Source: Paralvinella palmiformis
Lineage: Eukaryota > Annelida > Polychaeta > Terebellida > Alvinellidae
Length of the DNA: 64,000 nucleotides
Direction of reading: 5' to 3'
Assembly: GCA_025642065.1 (NCBI GenBank)
Contig: JAODUP010000164.1
Span: 248,001-312,000, forward strand
The position numbers were made by a program, and so were the translations under genes. Numbering within the stretch: the first letter of the stretch is position 1; the number at the start of each line of letters is the position of its first letter. The notes beneath the pieces were generated by a model, which had not been told where the DNA came from, did no database searches, and saw nothing but the letters and a program-made list of their open reading frames with translations. Below are positions 26,857-39,772 of the stretch, piece after piece.

Positions 26857-26966
26857 CATACAGACGGCATCTTCATCAAATGGACTGCCAGTCACTGAGT
26901 CTGGATAGTGAGCGAGTATCCGGGATTTGTAAGGTCGATCCAGTGGAGGACAGTGTAGGTTGTCAC
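26857..26966 (-). CDS. DENND5: DENND5-like, coding exon 2
   Basis: Minus-strand exon of 110 nt. The acceptor AG is at 68-67 of 26,9xx and the donor GTAAGT begins at 26,856. The first two bases complete the Gly codon opened by exon 1 (phase 1), and the exon ends in phase 0. It encodes LDRPYKSRILAHYPDSV followed by PFDEDAVCM. The DENND5 family has the same block (FKSKVLARYPENV-x-WNPFDQDAVGM) just before the LCMPKGLSFRTQ segment found in exon 3. Residues about 29-65 of the protein. It is flanked by introns of about 7 kb and 26 kb. Confidence 0.93.
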
Positions 26967-27899
26967 CTAGGACACATAAAACAAACATGTAATGCAATTA
27001 TCATGTGATAACTACCATACACGACACAATATTTATCACATCAAATGCATTATAAATATATTATAATATATAAAAATACATCCACCCTGGTTAAACTGGG
27101 TTCTCAAAATACAGTATATTGACTCACAACTTTATACACATGAAGTGTAGTTGTTTGAATGGTATGCATTTTTAAGATGTTAAGATGCTGATAATGTGCA
27201 CCAATCAACATAATCCAATATTTGAGATACTGTGCTGTTAGTGGAAACAATTAGACACTATCAGTATCACACTGTAGTAATTATGTAAGATGTTATGATT
27301 TGTTGTGGCCTGAATCAATTGATATGTTCTATGAATGGTTGAGCGCGTTTGTTAAATTGGCTTCTGATTAACATAAATAATTAATTTACATTTAGTGTGT
27401 TTTATTTAATCAATTAGTGGTGAATTGTGCCTAAAAATTAGTTTAACTCGGGTTTAGCCCAACCCGGGTTAAACCCAGTGGGTGAGTTAAACCTGCCAAC
27501 CCTGATATCCATTGTACACACCTGAATTCAATAGCATACAGAGCTACAATAATTTTGGAAGCATTAAGTGCAGCATTATTTTACTATAGTAAGCATCTTT
27601 CAGTCTCATAAGCCTGTCAATATAAACAATCCAAAGTTTGGTGAATTATCAAGAATATTTAATTACAGCTTAAGACTGATATTTTTAACTGGACCACGGA
27701 CATACATAACTTGTCACAAAAGATTAATCAGGACTGATATTAAAATATTGTTTTTCAGTTATTCCAGTAACCTTATATAATGTCATATGTAGGCTTATGC
27801 ACATATATGGACTTTCTCTTAATAAAATATAACTCCTAGCCATCCACTTGTATTTATAACAGAACAAACAAAAACAGTCACAACTCAGTAAACAAATAT

Positions 27900-27962
27900 C
27901 TATATCTCACACACTCACACACACACTCACTCACAAACACACACACACACACACACACACAC
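27900..27962. repeat. (CA)n-rich microsatellite
   Basis: CACTCA and CA dinucleotide repeats within DENND5 intron 1. Confidence 0.95.
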
Positions 27963-30900
27963 AATATTAACATCTTCACCGCATGTTATGTAATATACAA
28001 AATGTAACTGAATCGAGGTAGATGGTTCATAAAGATGTATATCTATTCACTCTACCAGCTAACTTACTACATCTTCACACCTATTAACTTACCATTCTAC
28101 AAAACACCTGAAGCATGTTACCTATTATAATTTCAGCCCGTTGATAACCTTCTGGCTGACTGCTGCAATACTCCTCAACACCCCGAGGAGTGTAGAGTAA
28201 GTGCGACAATTTGTTGTGTAAACCTGACCAATCGATGACCACATCATTCAGAACTGACGTCTGATAATCACCAACAGTTAAGTGGTCTTAGGCATGAGAT
28301 GAGAGAGTTAGATGACGTGTTGGTGATAATAAACTGACCACGATACAACAGAGAGAGTCTAGATGGTGTACTACATACATTACCCACTGAGCTACAGCAT
28401 CATCTCACTACCACCCACCTACATCATACATTCCTATGTAAATCTCTTAATATTTACATTTACCATAATCCATATATACGGGACTTGGTAACACAACTAC
28501 CATCAGCCAATAAACCCTTCAGATCAGCTACTGAGGTCATCTACGCTGAGTGATAAGCCACTTGATGATAATCCTCAATATAATCGATCTCTATCTGCCC
28601 CCATCCGTATAATTAGAGCCATTTTAATACTCCTGGTCCATGCATTCATTGCCATACCCCGCTCTTAGTCTAAAACTATATTCGACCGGACATAGATCTT
28701 TGGTGGGAACCATAAAAGCTGAGTCCCCCATAGCAGATCACTTCTATATTATGACAACTCCAATAATCATTTAACAACCACGAAATCTCATACAGAACTC
28801 GGGAAGCTGTTCTTAACGTATCACATAATAAATAAAAATGTTCTGCAGTCAGCCTGTTATGCCAAATTACCACAATTCATCAAGTGTGGACCACATCATC
28901 CAGCATTGTATCTTCTATCCAACCATAATACTTGCTGAATCTAACGGAGGGATAACCCTTTTCTGCCACCGAAGTACCAGAACTTGAAACAGGCAAACCA
29001 GCGGCGAGAAAAAACCAGCTCCCCCAACTAGTTGGTTTAAAACATATTTGATTTTGCCTCTCTTTTACAGATATCGTTGTTTATATATGTATGCGTTCAC
29101 CAACAATTTTCAAAATGTTGGCTGCTATCAATACATCTCACCTTTACGATGCTGACAAAACCAATGTAATTGCATGACCTTCATTGAAATTGGTAACAAT
29201 AAGTTCATAAAACAGATTACAGCTGATTTTGACGGAATGAAATTATGGATCACGCCACAAATTATAAATAATGATATTATCTCCACAATAGCATTGCCGA
29301 GCTTCATTTATAGCAAAAACACACAATAATGATGAATGAAAATATTTTACTATAGAGTATATTGATAGACTATTAAATTACCTAACTTAGTGCCATCATC
29401 TTCTGACAGGATGACCTCTGAATACACTGTTTTGGGGCTGTGATTTTCCAATATTCACAAATATTTAGTCAGGATGCAGGATGGTTTTAATAAAAGCCAT
29501 ATTGCTAAAAGGTACCTGATGCTACCTATGAACTAAATCCTTGCCAGAACAGAAAAACAAGTATGACTACAACTTACAATTGTTCATATTATAGGAGCAT
29601 GTCAATGTTTAGTGCAATATTAACTGCGCCACAGCGCTTGACTAGAAGTCACAGTGTAATCCCTGATGCAGCCAACACAGGTTTGGATGATATGTGCCAC
29701 CTTCCACAAGCTAAGCTGTAAATGGTTATGTAGAGGAAATAAGGTTCAAACGATATAGTTATTTCCAGGCTCAAACTGTACATAAAATCAAATTCATAAC
29801 AGAAATTAACATCAAGGTGCTAACAGTAACACGCTGTGAAACGAAACGTGCTCACAGTCTACAACAGCCATCAAAGAGCTGGTACACTTAGAATGATACC
29901 AGCTTGGCAACATGCTTGGCAGCTTTGGAAAAAGAAAAATGACTTCATCAGATGCGGCCTTGATTAATTCCTTTTTATTCAGGGCAGAGTACGAAAGCTC
30001 GCCATGATTATTCAATCAATGTCTTTGTGCCGATTCATTCCATGAAATCCGTCATCACCCCCCCCCCCAGTGGCTAATTAAGATCAATATCTTCAAATGT
30101 CTAAATGCTCATATAAACTATCATTATCCATCTGTTCATTATCTTGACTAGCAACTGTCATAGTACAACCGGAGAATCCAGCAGCTGGTCTTCTGGCTAT
30201 AGTATAATATTATTAAAGATGTATTAATATATTTATTGCTGTCACATAGACCTTCCATGACCCTGTTTTCAAACACAACCTCAAAGTGGCACTAACACTG
30301 TAGTTTAGATAACATGTCAAAACATATTTGGGTTGTCGTAGTTATATCGATAACTTTTCGTGAGTGATGACATGATCTCAAATACACAAGCCGTGTTTCC
30401 ATGTTAAATTCTTTATTCGGTGGTTGGGGGGTGGAGTATGATAACCAACTAAATAAGCCCATAATCTAGTAAAATATGATATCGAAATATATAACATCGT
30501 AAATAATTAAGCTGGTTATAGTAACCAACGCAACAATGTTTTTGCTGTCCACAGACATCAGGTAGGTGATTATTTCACACCATGCCACATTATCCACGAT
30601 GAAGAAGCATTATTAAGAAGCCAACGCACTTATACGTAATAGGTGAAAAAAATCTGTATCCAAATACTTCAAGCATTCAAGCACCTAATGAAGCACAGCT
30701 CTCAGAATACATGCAGAAGAGAAAAAAATAATTCGTCGATTCTTCTTTTTTAATCGTCAACTATAGGGTTCAGCAATAAAGGCATCCTGCAGCAGAGTGT
30801 TCACCATCTCTTTAACGTTTCTATCTCAGTAATTGTCGTCGGTTTGAAAATGAAGTAGTTGGCCGAGAATAGACGGCCAACCCTCTATCTGTATTCTACA

Positions 30901-32570
30901 ACAATAACAACACAATAGTCAGTATGATGGATTGTTTAGCAGGAACAGTCTATGCGGCTGTCTGCTGTTATCATTATGTTATGCACAACACCTAGATACA
31001 GCAAACACAGTTCAATAATGGCAATATTTCTATTCCGACGTATAACAGATACTTAGATCCATCTTTGATGAGCAATCAATAGACAACAGTGCTGGCTTTC
31101 AGTATTTTTATAAGTAATTGCAAAACTGTATTACCAACACTTTTATCCTTGGCTTCATTGAGATTTACAAATGACATTTATTAAGCGTATCTGATAATGA
31201 TATCTAGAACGTAACAATATTGATGCGGTACACATCACAATCAAGCGAAGAATTTAAATTATAAGCAGGGCATTGTTTATAGAAGACAGCATACGACTGA
31301 TAGACTTATCCTGTTGGCCACATGTCAGTTTAATTAAATATGGAGACCAGATATCAGTGCTAGTGTATAATCAAAACAAGCCTATATCTTATTAGCTTAA
31401 TCTCTCTGGTTTAACATGGCGGATATTACTGTCTTTCTTTATAGCAGGAAATGGTGAATTGAAAAATTATTTATTTACTTTATTTCCTAAATCGTAAACA
31501 GCATTGATAAACTCCTCTAACTCCGCACAATGCATATACTTATTTGCATTAGTCAGTTCTCCGTAGTCAAATCCTCAACTGCTCAATCATTTACTCAATT
31601 ACCCTCCCATGACCAAAACATACGTCATGTAATGTACCTCAGAGATTCTACATATTCCCAGCTGAGTGGCTCCCACTGGGCTGTACAATGAATGAATCTG
31701 TGACAAACTGTTATGCTGAAAATGATACCACAACCCCGTGATGATTGAACTCCAATGACAACATCTGTACATAGTGTGAATGTGTTTTGTGCAATGATAA
31801 ACACTGAGAAGAGGCCGTAATGGAGAAAATGGCATAAAACACACAACTGACATCATATACTGATATAGTGCATACACACCAGTAACTCAGTCAGTAATAG
31901 ACTACAGTTACTACTGTGATGACAGTGACCGAGATGAGTACACAGTGAATCATTCCAGTGTCTAGTACACTCATCATTTGTCCTACTGGTGGCTGTGTAC
32001 TGTTGATAAGGCTTCTCACTGGCAAGTGCCATCTGACAGGTGAATCAGGACACATTCACAGGTCATCCAAGTACACTGTCATCCCCATACAAGATACATA
32101 GACTTAATAATTGGTTGAGTAGCCGTTGTTAAGCTGAAGGCTTAGTCTGGTAAAGTCAAAGCATGAAATAAAAGACATAACTGCTTGTATCGCCAAGCTT
32201 GAACGAACACCTAATATTGAATTCTATATTGAAATATCACGTCCAGTGTACACACGTTTGGATTATAATTTAAGTTATAAATACAAACCAGCAGACATGT
32301 GTTAATTTGATATAATATCAGTCCTGATATTTAAATCTTATATGTTTGTAGTCAGTGTCAGGTTCAGTTTTTTAAGCAATGCCATCAAAGAGCTGCACTG
32401 AACTGTTAAAAATACATTTTGGATGTTGTGTTTCTAGGGCAGATGGCTAACTCTGAAATAAGAACAGTTATAGTTTGACTCTTAATAGTCTTATTCTTAA
32501 TTATATTGTGGGAAAAGAAACAAAACAACAGTTTTTACTAATATTTGTATTTGTGATAATTGATTTAATA

Positions 32571-32685
32571 GGTAATGAAGCAAAGTCAAAGAAACACCCT
32601 TCAGATATGGCTACACAGAGGTTCAAACTCAGGTGGTAGTGATCTGTGATCCAATGCACTACTAGTCAGATCACAGAGGGCACCC
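32571..32685 (-). mobile_element. SINE family A, 5' portion
   Basis: Minus-strand copy with the GGGTGCCCTCTGTGATCTGA head and the TTTGACTTTGCTTCATTACC body. It is truncated before the GGCCGTAA end and lacks the tail. Confidence 0.7.
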
Positions 32686-33094
32686 CTTAACAGTGAGTTA
32701 CATTTAAAAACAAATAAAGTTTTAGTCCATATCCCAGTCATTCATATACAGTAGCATTTATGAAGTCAAGTAATAAGTGTATAAGTATTTTGCTCAGATT
32801 AGACTGTGGTCATACCCAGAATATAAAGACAATGGGAGATGCCATTGGTATAAAGTTTAGTAGTAAGAGGCCTGAGGTAGGACTACCAAGAAGACAATTT
32901 AATCAGTCGTTGTTTAATACTGTCAAAATTGCTGGAAACTCAGTCCTTATCATTGTCTAATGACTTTAGTATTTGTGGTAACATGCTTTTGTGCACGATG
33001 TCACTGTGCTATAGTAAGCATCACGAAGCAAAATTTGCCTTCACTGAGTAACCTAATAATGAGACCACAGGACAACAGATGTGATTATTTGTTG

Positions 33095-33258
33095 ATAATG
33101 ATTGATGTTTTATGGCAACTTTTGTGCATATGGTAGGCAAAGGTAATGAAGCAAAGTCAAAGATGAAATATCCTTCAGATATGCCTATGCCAAGATTCGA
33201 ACTCAGGTGGTAATGATCTTTGGTTCAATGCACTACCAACTAGAACATGGAGGTGCCC
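33095..33258 (-). mobile_element. SINE family A
   Basis: Minus-strand copy with GGGCACCTCCATGTTC head, intact GAGTTCGAATCTTGG B-box-like segment and a 3' end that includes the ATCAATCATTATC tail. A short deletion removes the GGGCC part of the body. Confidence 0.75.
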
Positions 33259-33949
33259 CTATTTATTTGTTAAAGCATTAAACTAGTAAAACTTAGGTTT
33301 AACCAGAGGATAATGTATATGCTTTGTAATTTTAACCAATTCAAAACACTAAACATGTTACTGAAACACTTGCAAGCATAAAAACCATTTGCATTAGGAT
33401 GTGACATAAAACTGCAGTGACAGTGATTATAGGATTTTTTCACAGTATTATAATTATAAAGATACCCTAAATCATATCAACGATTTCATATTCAGATATA
33501 GTGCTCATTAAATTAATTTAACAATAAAAATCAGTGGCATTTATGATTTAGTAATTGAAAATATACTGCTGAGTGAAAGTGAAACTCATTGGAAACTCGC
33601 ACATACAAAACTTTCCTTTCAACAAATAGTCACAAAGTGAAAATTAGTAAGTAGTCTTAGATCTAGTCTATATCATATATGACAGTTTATGACTATATCT
33701 AATCTCAAAATCCTCAAACTGAAAGTGTCAAAGTCTCAATTGTGAATTGAATCAATTATCAGATTCAATAGAGGTCTAGAAGTCTACTGTGATTGATCAA
33801 ACAATAGTGCTTTGTCCAACTACTTATATCTGGGTATGGAAGATGGTCCATTAATTTGCTGCTACATTTTTTTCATTAATTTTGCGGCCGAAGGTGTGTG
33901 ACTTGTCACTGTGAACTGTCACATTCGATGATTCGTAAACACTACTCAC

Positions 33950-34034
33950 CAGCATGTTGATCTGGCTCCAATCCAGATACGATATTCAAGCCACTGATTA
34001 TGAAATAATCCACAATGCTGTGTCCAGAACTCAT
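33950..34034 (-). CDS. DENND5: DENND5-like, coding exon 1 with start codon
   Basis: First coding exon, read on the minus strand. ATG is at 34,034-34,032, and the 28 codons plus one base end at a GTGAGT donor whose G is 33,949. The protein starts MSSGHSIVDYFIISGLN and continues with SGLEPDQHA. This is the DENND5 amino terminus (family: [20 protein letters not shown]). The start is chosen because the conserved VDYFII block begins eight codons downstream and lies at the same distance from the start in known members. Phase 1 at the donor fits exon 2. An ACTTCCGG element lies about 155 bp upstream. Confidence 0.92.
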
Positions 34035-34230
34035 GATTGTAGTCTCGAACTCATGCCCGACCGAAATAAATCATTATAACGGAAATATAACGGCCACTGT
34101 TCAACAGGACGTGAGAGCGAAAAACCAAAACATTACCACTTCCATAACAATAAAGCGACTTTGCGCATTCTGACTGCGGCCCTCGGGTTACTTCCGGTAA
34201 TGCACTAGAATTGATTCTATGACTAGGATA
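34035..34230 (-). promoter_or_regulatory. Probable DENND5 promoter / 5' region
   Basis: Sequence immediately 5' of the DENND5 start codon. It holds several CpG-containing words and an ACTTCCGG element at 34,190-34,197, which reads CCGGAAGT on the gene strand (ETS/GABP-type site typical of TATA-less promoters of housekeeping genes). No TATA box was seen. The transcription start is not determined; the call rests on position and this motif. Confidence 0.4.
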
Positions 34231-34552
34231 TGTGGAACAAGTTCAAGATATAATTCTCTGACGTGTTTAGCTCACCATCATACATTATTAGTCATTTCCT
34301 TAATAATATGTAGTCATGATGGTACTAGGCTGGAAATTCGCTATTATTTATAATATTTACACTAGATTTTGAATGTAGCCAGCTCCTAATTACATTTACA
34401 ATTTATCTATTATAACCATAGCCACTATATATACGATTATAGATCAATATAATAAAACATTATGTCCGTGAATGTGTATCATTTTGGTAATTGTTTAGCA
34501 ATACTTCTTTATATCAATTAATAGTACATATATCCAGTACCTGGATATTTAT

Positions 34553-34555
<3 letters not shown>

Positions 34556-34635
<80 letters not shown>

Positions 34636-34653
34636 CACCACACACACACACAC
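34556..34653. repeat. (CA)n microsatellite
   Basis: About 80 bp of pure CA followed by an interrupted part. Confidence 0.95.
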
Positions 34654-35636
34654 AAAAAAAACATAAAAAAACACACAAAACAAACACCTGAATGTGGAAA
34701 AAAAGCCCCCCCCCCCCCTTAAAATTAATACAATTAGGCACCTAGAATTTCCATCTTCTCCGGAAATGAAGAAAATGATTCAGGCTATGAACTAGGGAAA
34801 TTTGAAGTCATCACTTTAGCCAAAGAGGGTATACTTTCTCCGACCAAGTCATGGTGGCTAATCGTTCTGAGAAGATGCAACTATATATAGTGCTGTTTGC
34901 CGAATAGGATTACATTTGATAGTTTCTATAAACGATCGAAACTCATGACAATTGGTCACAGTGTCCGGCAGTTGCCGCGTTCTTTCTTTAATTGTATCTA
35001 GTAAAACGGGCCGCCTTTTCATAGCACCATCAAATAAGTATTCAAATCTGCAACACCAGATTTATCCTTTTTCGCCTGGAGACTGACGACCACTAAATAA
35101 TTTAGATAACAAACTCGATCTCTGAGTCTTCTACTACGCCAAATATACCATTTAATTTATGAAGGATATCTCCAATAGAGGCATTTAATTATTATTATTA
35201 TGCATGCAAGTATAACCAAGGAAGAATAAGCATATACGTACGTTCTTGGTCAAAACAAAGTTAAGCCATCAGGGCTTTTTATACAATAAGCTTACACGCT
35301 GGGTTCATAATATATAACACATTGTGAACAAAACAAGGTTATACTGATAGCTTTATCAACGTAATTTTAATGTTGATGATATAAATTATGATCTAAATAT
35401 AAAATAAGTGAAATTATCGCGTCATACACTATACTTGTATAGTATTAGTATCGTAGTATCATAATACGCTTCTGAAGCAAATAATTTTACTAACAGACTG
35501 GGGAGATAGTACACCGCTCAGCATGAATTCGCTATGTTTAGTTCGATTCCTGGTGAATCATCTAGAGACTTTATTAATGGTGACAGTTTAACTTCTACTT
35601 CAAATTATTTATATTTTACCCAAGTAGTTAATAGGC

Positions 35637-35704
35637 GGATAGATAGATAGATAGATATATAGATAGATAGATACATAATAGATAGATAGATACATAGATA
35701 GATA
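35637..35704. repeat. (GATA)n microsatellite
   Basis: GATA tetranucleotides with ATAC interruptions. Confidence 0.95.
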
Positions 35705-36289
35705 TACTGACTATATTTAAGGTTTAAACACCTATAGCGCCCACATAAGTGACACCAAAAGAACAGATTACAATATAACACGTATAGTATACAATGAGGT
35801 GTCATGATTACAATGGCACAAACATATTTATCAACCTGTTGTGATAAAGGCAATAGCTGTGACAGATATACAAAAATTTATCCCATTACCGCCGCATCTA
35901 ATAATATGTCTTAACCATGTGTTCGCAATACACAAACAATATTATCTGTAGACGACAACAACCGAAATGTGATTTACGCATTCGTAATGCAATGTGTCAA
36001 TTCTGTTGATTACAAACATCGAACTGCATAGCCATTAAAAAATTCACGCCTGCTATAGCCTATAATAAATTAAGAAACACATTGTTGTTATATAAGTTAC
36101 TCTAATTTTGGAATAATAACAACCTAAACCGAATAATAAAAATTTAAACAATACGATTCAAGAAGAAGCAGTTTAATTTTTTTGCTTATGATATGACGTC
36201 GTCATTAAATTTGTTATTCAGAACAAGCCGGAATATTTAATAAAATCTGTGTATATGTACTAGCTCAGCGTTGTTCGGATTTAATGAAG

Positions 36290-36291
<2 letters not shown>

Positions 36292-36365
<74 letters not shown>

Positions 36366-36401
36366 GTGTGTGTGTGCGCGCGCGCGCCCGCGCGTGTGTG
36401 T
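36292..36401. repeat. (TA)n(TG)n(CG)n compound microsatellite
   Basis: About 70 bp of TA passing into TG and then alternating CG/TG (36,375-36,393), an alternating purine-pyrimidine tract about 265 bp 5' of the HINT2 start codon. Confidence 0.95.
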
Positions 36402-36665
36402 TTCTAGTTTTCAATAGACTTATTTATTAGCTCTTTTATTAAATAAAATATTCCCACAAAAGTGAAAATTAACCTTATATTCTTGTACACTCGTTCTTCT
36501 TCCTGAGATTTATGAATCATTATAAAAAATACAATGCAAAAAGTAGCAAACTCCATGGAACTGTTTCGGGGTATAAATCTAGTTAATACTGACGGTAAAA
36601 AGAGTGAACATGTCCATTCTGCGAATATTCGTCTACCGCAAGGTGAAGGTTCCATGGATGTCGCC

Positions 36666-36776
36666 ATGTTGTCCACTCTGGCAAAGCAGATAGCTGGACG
36701 TAGTGGATTAATAAGGAGATATTGTGGTGCATCATCTGTGATTAACTTTTCCAGTAATATTAAAATAACCCTGAAG
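36666..36776 (+). CDS. HINT2: HINT2-like, exon 1 (mitochondrial presequence)
   Basis: Proposed first coding exon of the HIT-family hydrolase completed downstream. From ATG at 36,666 (context GCCATG) it encodes 37 residues beginning MLSTLAKQIAGRSGLIRRY, rich in Arg, Lys, Ser and hydrophobic residues and without acidic residues, as expected for a mitochondrial targeting peptide. It ends in phase 0 at a GTGTGA donor (36,777), matching the phase-0 acceptor of exon 2 six kilobases away. The frame is open further upstream (to an ATG at 36,534). The internal ATG is preferred because the presequence-like composition starts there. The link to exon 2 across a 6-kb intron is inferred from phase and targeting character; no conserved residue proves it. 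Confidence 0.6.
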
Positions 36777-38259
36777 GTGTGAACTGACATTTATGTGTCC
36801 TTGAACTAACGTTGCATTAACAAATATTTCGTGAGACTATGCAGACTGAGCGAGGAAGTGGGGTTACGATTTCGCTGACAGATAAGATACGCTCAAACAA
36901 ACTTAGATTGTTACTCTGCCTCTCATTCGGTGCTGTCTGTACTGTTGCTATGATGTCTAAAGGGAGCCAAGATATTGATGAAAAATCACTGGCAAGCAGA
37001 ATTATATTAATAGAAAAGCTGTATATATTTGGACCTGGGCTAGGGTTAGATTTTCTGTTTGTTCAATAATTAATACTAGATCAACTTATCATCTAGTCAT
37101 ACAAGCCAAACGGCCAAAGCCTTAACTTAGGTTGTGGACACTTCGACATCCAAGACATTTCACCAGTCAATTATCTGAACATTCCACCAGTCATTAATTT
37201 TAATCAATTATGATTTACATGTCACCTGTTTATAAACTAGATCTACTTTACATTTGACGACAAAATAAAATATATGTGATACCCAACATAAAAGCCTAGG
37301 AGTAAAAATGTATATTTGACATGAATAACATAGGTTGACCCCCCCACACACACACACATTGATAATCCTTTTAATTCTCTCGACTATGATCCATTCATGT
37401 ATTTCTACAACATGGGAATCTGTAAGGAGAGTGCCAGTTGCTGTGATGTTCAGTTCCTCTACTGATGATGACAAAGCAGTTCTAGAGCACAATATCATTG
37501 ACATTCCCATGCTACACCTATCCATTGTCACCTATCCCATTGCTCTCCAGATTCTACCCTATGTCATATGTAAGGGCCGCTCCGATGTCTCCCTATGTCA
37601 TATGTTAACTATTGGATTTCAACCAGAAAACATGGGTTTACAGCAGTGTGTGGCCTCCAAAATCCTGGTCCTAGTTCCAGAGAAGTCTCCAAACAAACAA
37701 TGATTGTGAAGTAAGGCATAGAAGGCTAAATAAAAAATACACGACACAGTCTACCTTTTTACAAGCTGATAACCATTCTCTACAGTGAAGCCGAGCTAGT
37801 TGACATGCAGGCATAGATTTTCACTGACAAGTTGCAACGCATCCAACATAAAACAGATCAAGCAAAGATTATGAAATCGTGGGATGACTTTATGGCCAAA
37901 GAACTCGCACCGAAAAATCTTCTGCAATAAACCAGTAATATATGCCCACCTAGAACTGAACTATGATTGAACTGTTTTCAGAAGTATTGTTTTATTTTCA
38001 ACATCAATGTAAAAAGTACCAATTAATATATTTGCAAGTGGTAAAGTCTAGATAAATGACTGGCAAACTGTCTCAAATAGCAAACCTCATTGGTTGCGAT
38101 CAATTCAGTTTTCTCATACAACTGATACAGCACATGTTATTGTTAATCATGGTTAGACCGATGTCTGTTAGTATCAGTTTTCTGCTCCTTGAAACTATGT
38201 TATTGCTATTGAAATGGTGTTTTCTAGGGTAAAATAATTGAATTGCATTTAAATACAAA

Positions 38260-38640
38260 TACTCTTGGTCAAATACATTCATTTGTAAATGTATTTAAAT
38301 ACAAATATTTTTGGAAGTATTTCAAATGCAACTACTTTTCAAATGAAAAGAACAAATTCATAATTTTTTCTTTGCTTTTTATACTGATACATCACAGCAT
38401 TAACTATGTGTCACATCAAATGGTGTTTTTGCAACATAGAAAATAATAATTCATATTAAATAATGTATACCTTGGTCAAATACATTCATTTGTAAATGTA
38501 TTTAAATACAAATATTTTTGGAAGTATTTCAAATGCAACTACTTTTCATATATATGACATTCCTCTTTTTTCTTTGCTTTTTATACTGATACATCACAGC
38601 ATTAACTATGTGTCACATCGACTTATGAGTTATGTTGTTT
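38260..38640. repeat. Direct duplication of an AAATAC-rich unit (about 200 bp)
   Basis: Segments 38,270-38,343 and 38,472-38,548 are nearly identical (GGTCAAATACATTCATTTGT onward). Each is followed by a second shared block, at 38,375-38,420 and 38,575-38,620, with the word ACATCACAGCATTAACTATG. The motif composition is like hAT-type ends. Confidence 0.65.
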
Positions 38641-38866
38641 GCACCTGAGAAACATAATATTTTTGATATTGGGAAAGATGAGGGATGTTTTACCTTGGCA
38701 TGGAGTATCAGATTGGATGTAGCATTGGTAGAAGCTGATATTTGTGGAGGTCGATACTTACACTTGAAATAATTGCCATCAACATTCTCTGATACTTAAA
38801 AAACATGAAAATCAGAGGCTTGGCTTTTACAGCCATTTTTTATGTAGTTAAATTCTCTGAATATAA

Positions 38867-39050
38867 AGGGCACCTCTGGTATAACGGTAGTGCCTTGAAC
38901 CACAGATCACTACCACCTAAGTTCGGCGTGGACATATCTGAAGATTGTTTCATCTTTGACTTTGCTTCATTACCTTTGGAGGTCGTTCTGCCCATTTAGA
39001 CTACCATGTGCACAAAAGTGGCCATAAGACATTAATTGTCAATCAGTCAT
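38867..39050 (+). mobile_element. SINE family A
   Basis: Plus-strand copy. GGGCACCTCTGGTATAACGG head is well preserved. The B-box segment has a short deletion (AAGTTCGGCG). The body and the GTGCACAAAAGTGGCCATAA end are clear, with a short AATTGTCAATCAGTC tail. Confidence 0.75.
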
Positions 39051-39100
39051 AATCTTTGAATATAAGTCTCAAATGTTTAATAAGCACATCGGGTTGTATT

Positions 39101-39170
39101 AGCAGGATCAAACCTGCGACCCTTGGCACCAAGTACCGGGTGCTTAACCGCTAGGCCACCGGAGCTCACT
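39101..39170 (-). mobile_element. SINE family B, tRNA-like head only
   Basis: Minus-strand GAGCTCCGGTGGCCTAGCGG, GTACTTGGTGCCAAGGGTCG and a B-box-like AGGTTTGATCC. Matches the head of the 22.2-kb copy; the body is missing (5' fragment). Confidence 0.7.
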
Positions 39171-39689
39171 GGTGTGTGATATATGGTGGAAGGTTAGTCC
39201 TTTTATAGGAAAGATCAGATCTGCTCATTGGATTTACTCACAAGCTGTTTCCTTGATCTCTTCCAATTATACTGCATAATTGAGGCTAATCTCCTTATGA
39301 TTGAAGAGGAAGCCACCAGAAGTCATTACAGCAATGAGATCACTAATTGCAATTCATTATTATCACAGAGAGAAGACACTTCCTTCATAGTTGTGTGTGC
39401 AATTCAGTGATCAGATTGTTCTCGGAACCAAATCATGTGAAAAAATATTCAGTTCAAAACATGAATTAATTTTAGAAAAGTATTTTAATGTATTTAAAAA
39501 TGTATTTGAAAAATCAAATACTTTGATTATGGAAAACTCAAATACTTGGAAAAAAGTATTTAAATACTTTCAAACACAAATGTCTGTTTTCTACTGTATT
39601 AATTATTTTAATACTAGTATGTTGCCTATCGGCTCTTCATTGCCATTTTGGGCAGTTAACCTAAGACTAAGCGCTAGCTATGTTTGAAA

Positions 39690-39772
39690 GGTTTTTGATG
39701 TTTCATTTTGCTTCATTACTCTTAGTGGTCACTTGGCCCATACAACCTACCGTGTGTACAGCAGAACTGGCA
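39690..39772 (+). mobile_element. SINE family A, 3' fragment, diverged
   Basis: TTTCATTTTGCTTCATTACT, GGTCACTTGGCCCATACAAC and CTACCGTGTGTACAGCAGAA follow the family A body and 3' end in order. Confidence 0.5.

Larger units (their letters stand above)
26967..33949 (-). other. DENND5 intron 1 (about 7 kb)
   Basis: Non-coding interval between exons 1 and 2. Apart from a CA-type microsatellite near 27.9 kb and two SINE copies near 32.6 and 33.1 kb it is AT-rich sequence with no supportable gene. The ORFs at 29.8-30.0 and 31.6-31.9 kb are short and matched nothing recognisable. Confidence 0.75.
34231..36291. other. Intergenic region between divergent DENND5 and HINT2 genes
   Basis: AT-rich spacer with the CA and GATA microsatellites listed below. 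No supportable coding sequence. A segment near 35,555 (GTTCGATTCCTGG) resembles a B box but has no matching A box. Confidence 0.6.

Noticed and set aside
36534..36665. Upstream in-frame start of HINT2 exon 1 (MELFRGINLVNTDG resembling nucleoredoxin-like proteins)
   Set aside because: The similarity is limited to about a dozen residues with no thioredoxin CxxC after it. The downstream ATG starts a typical presequence and is the better start.
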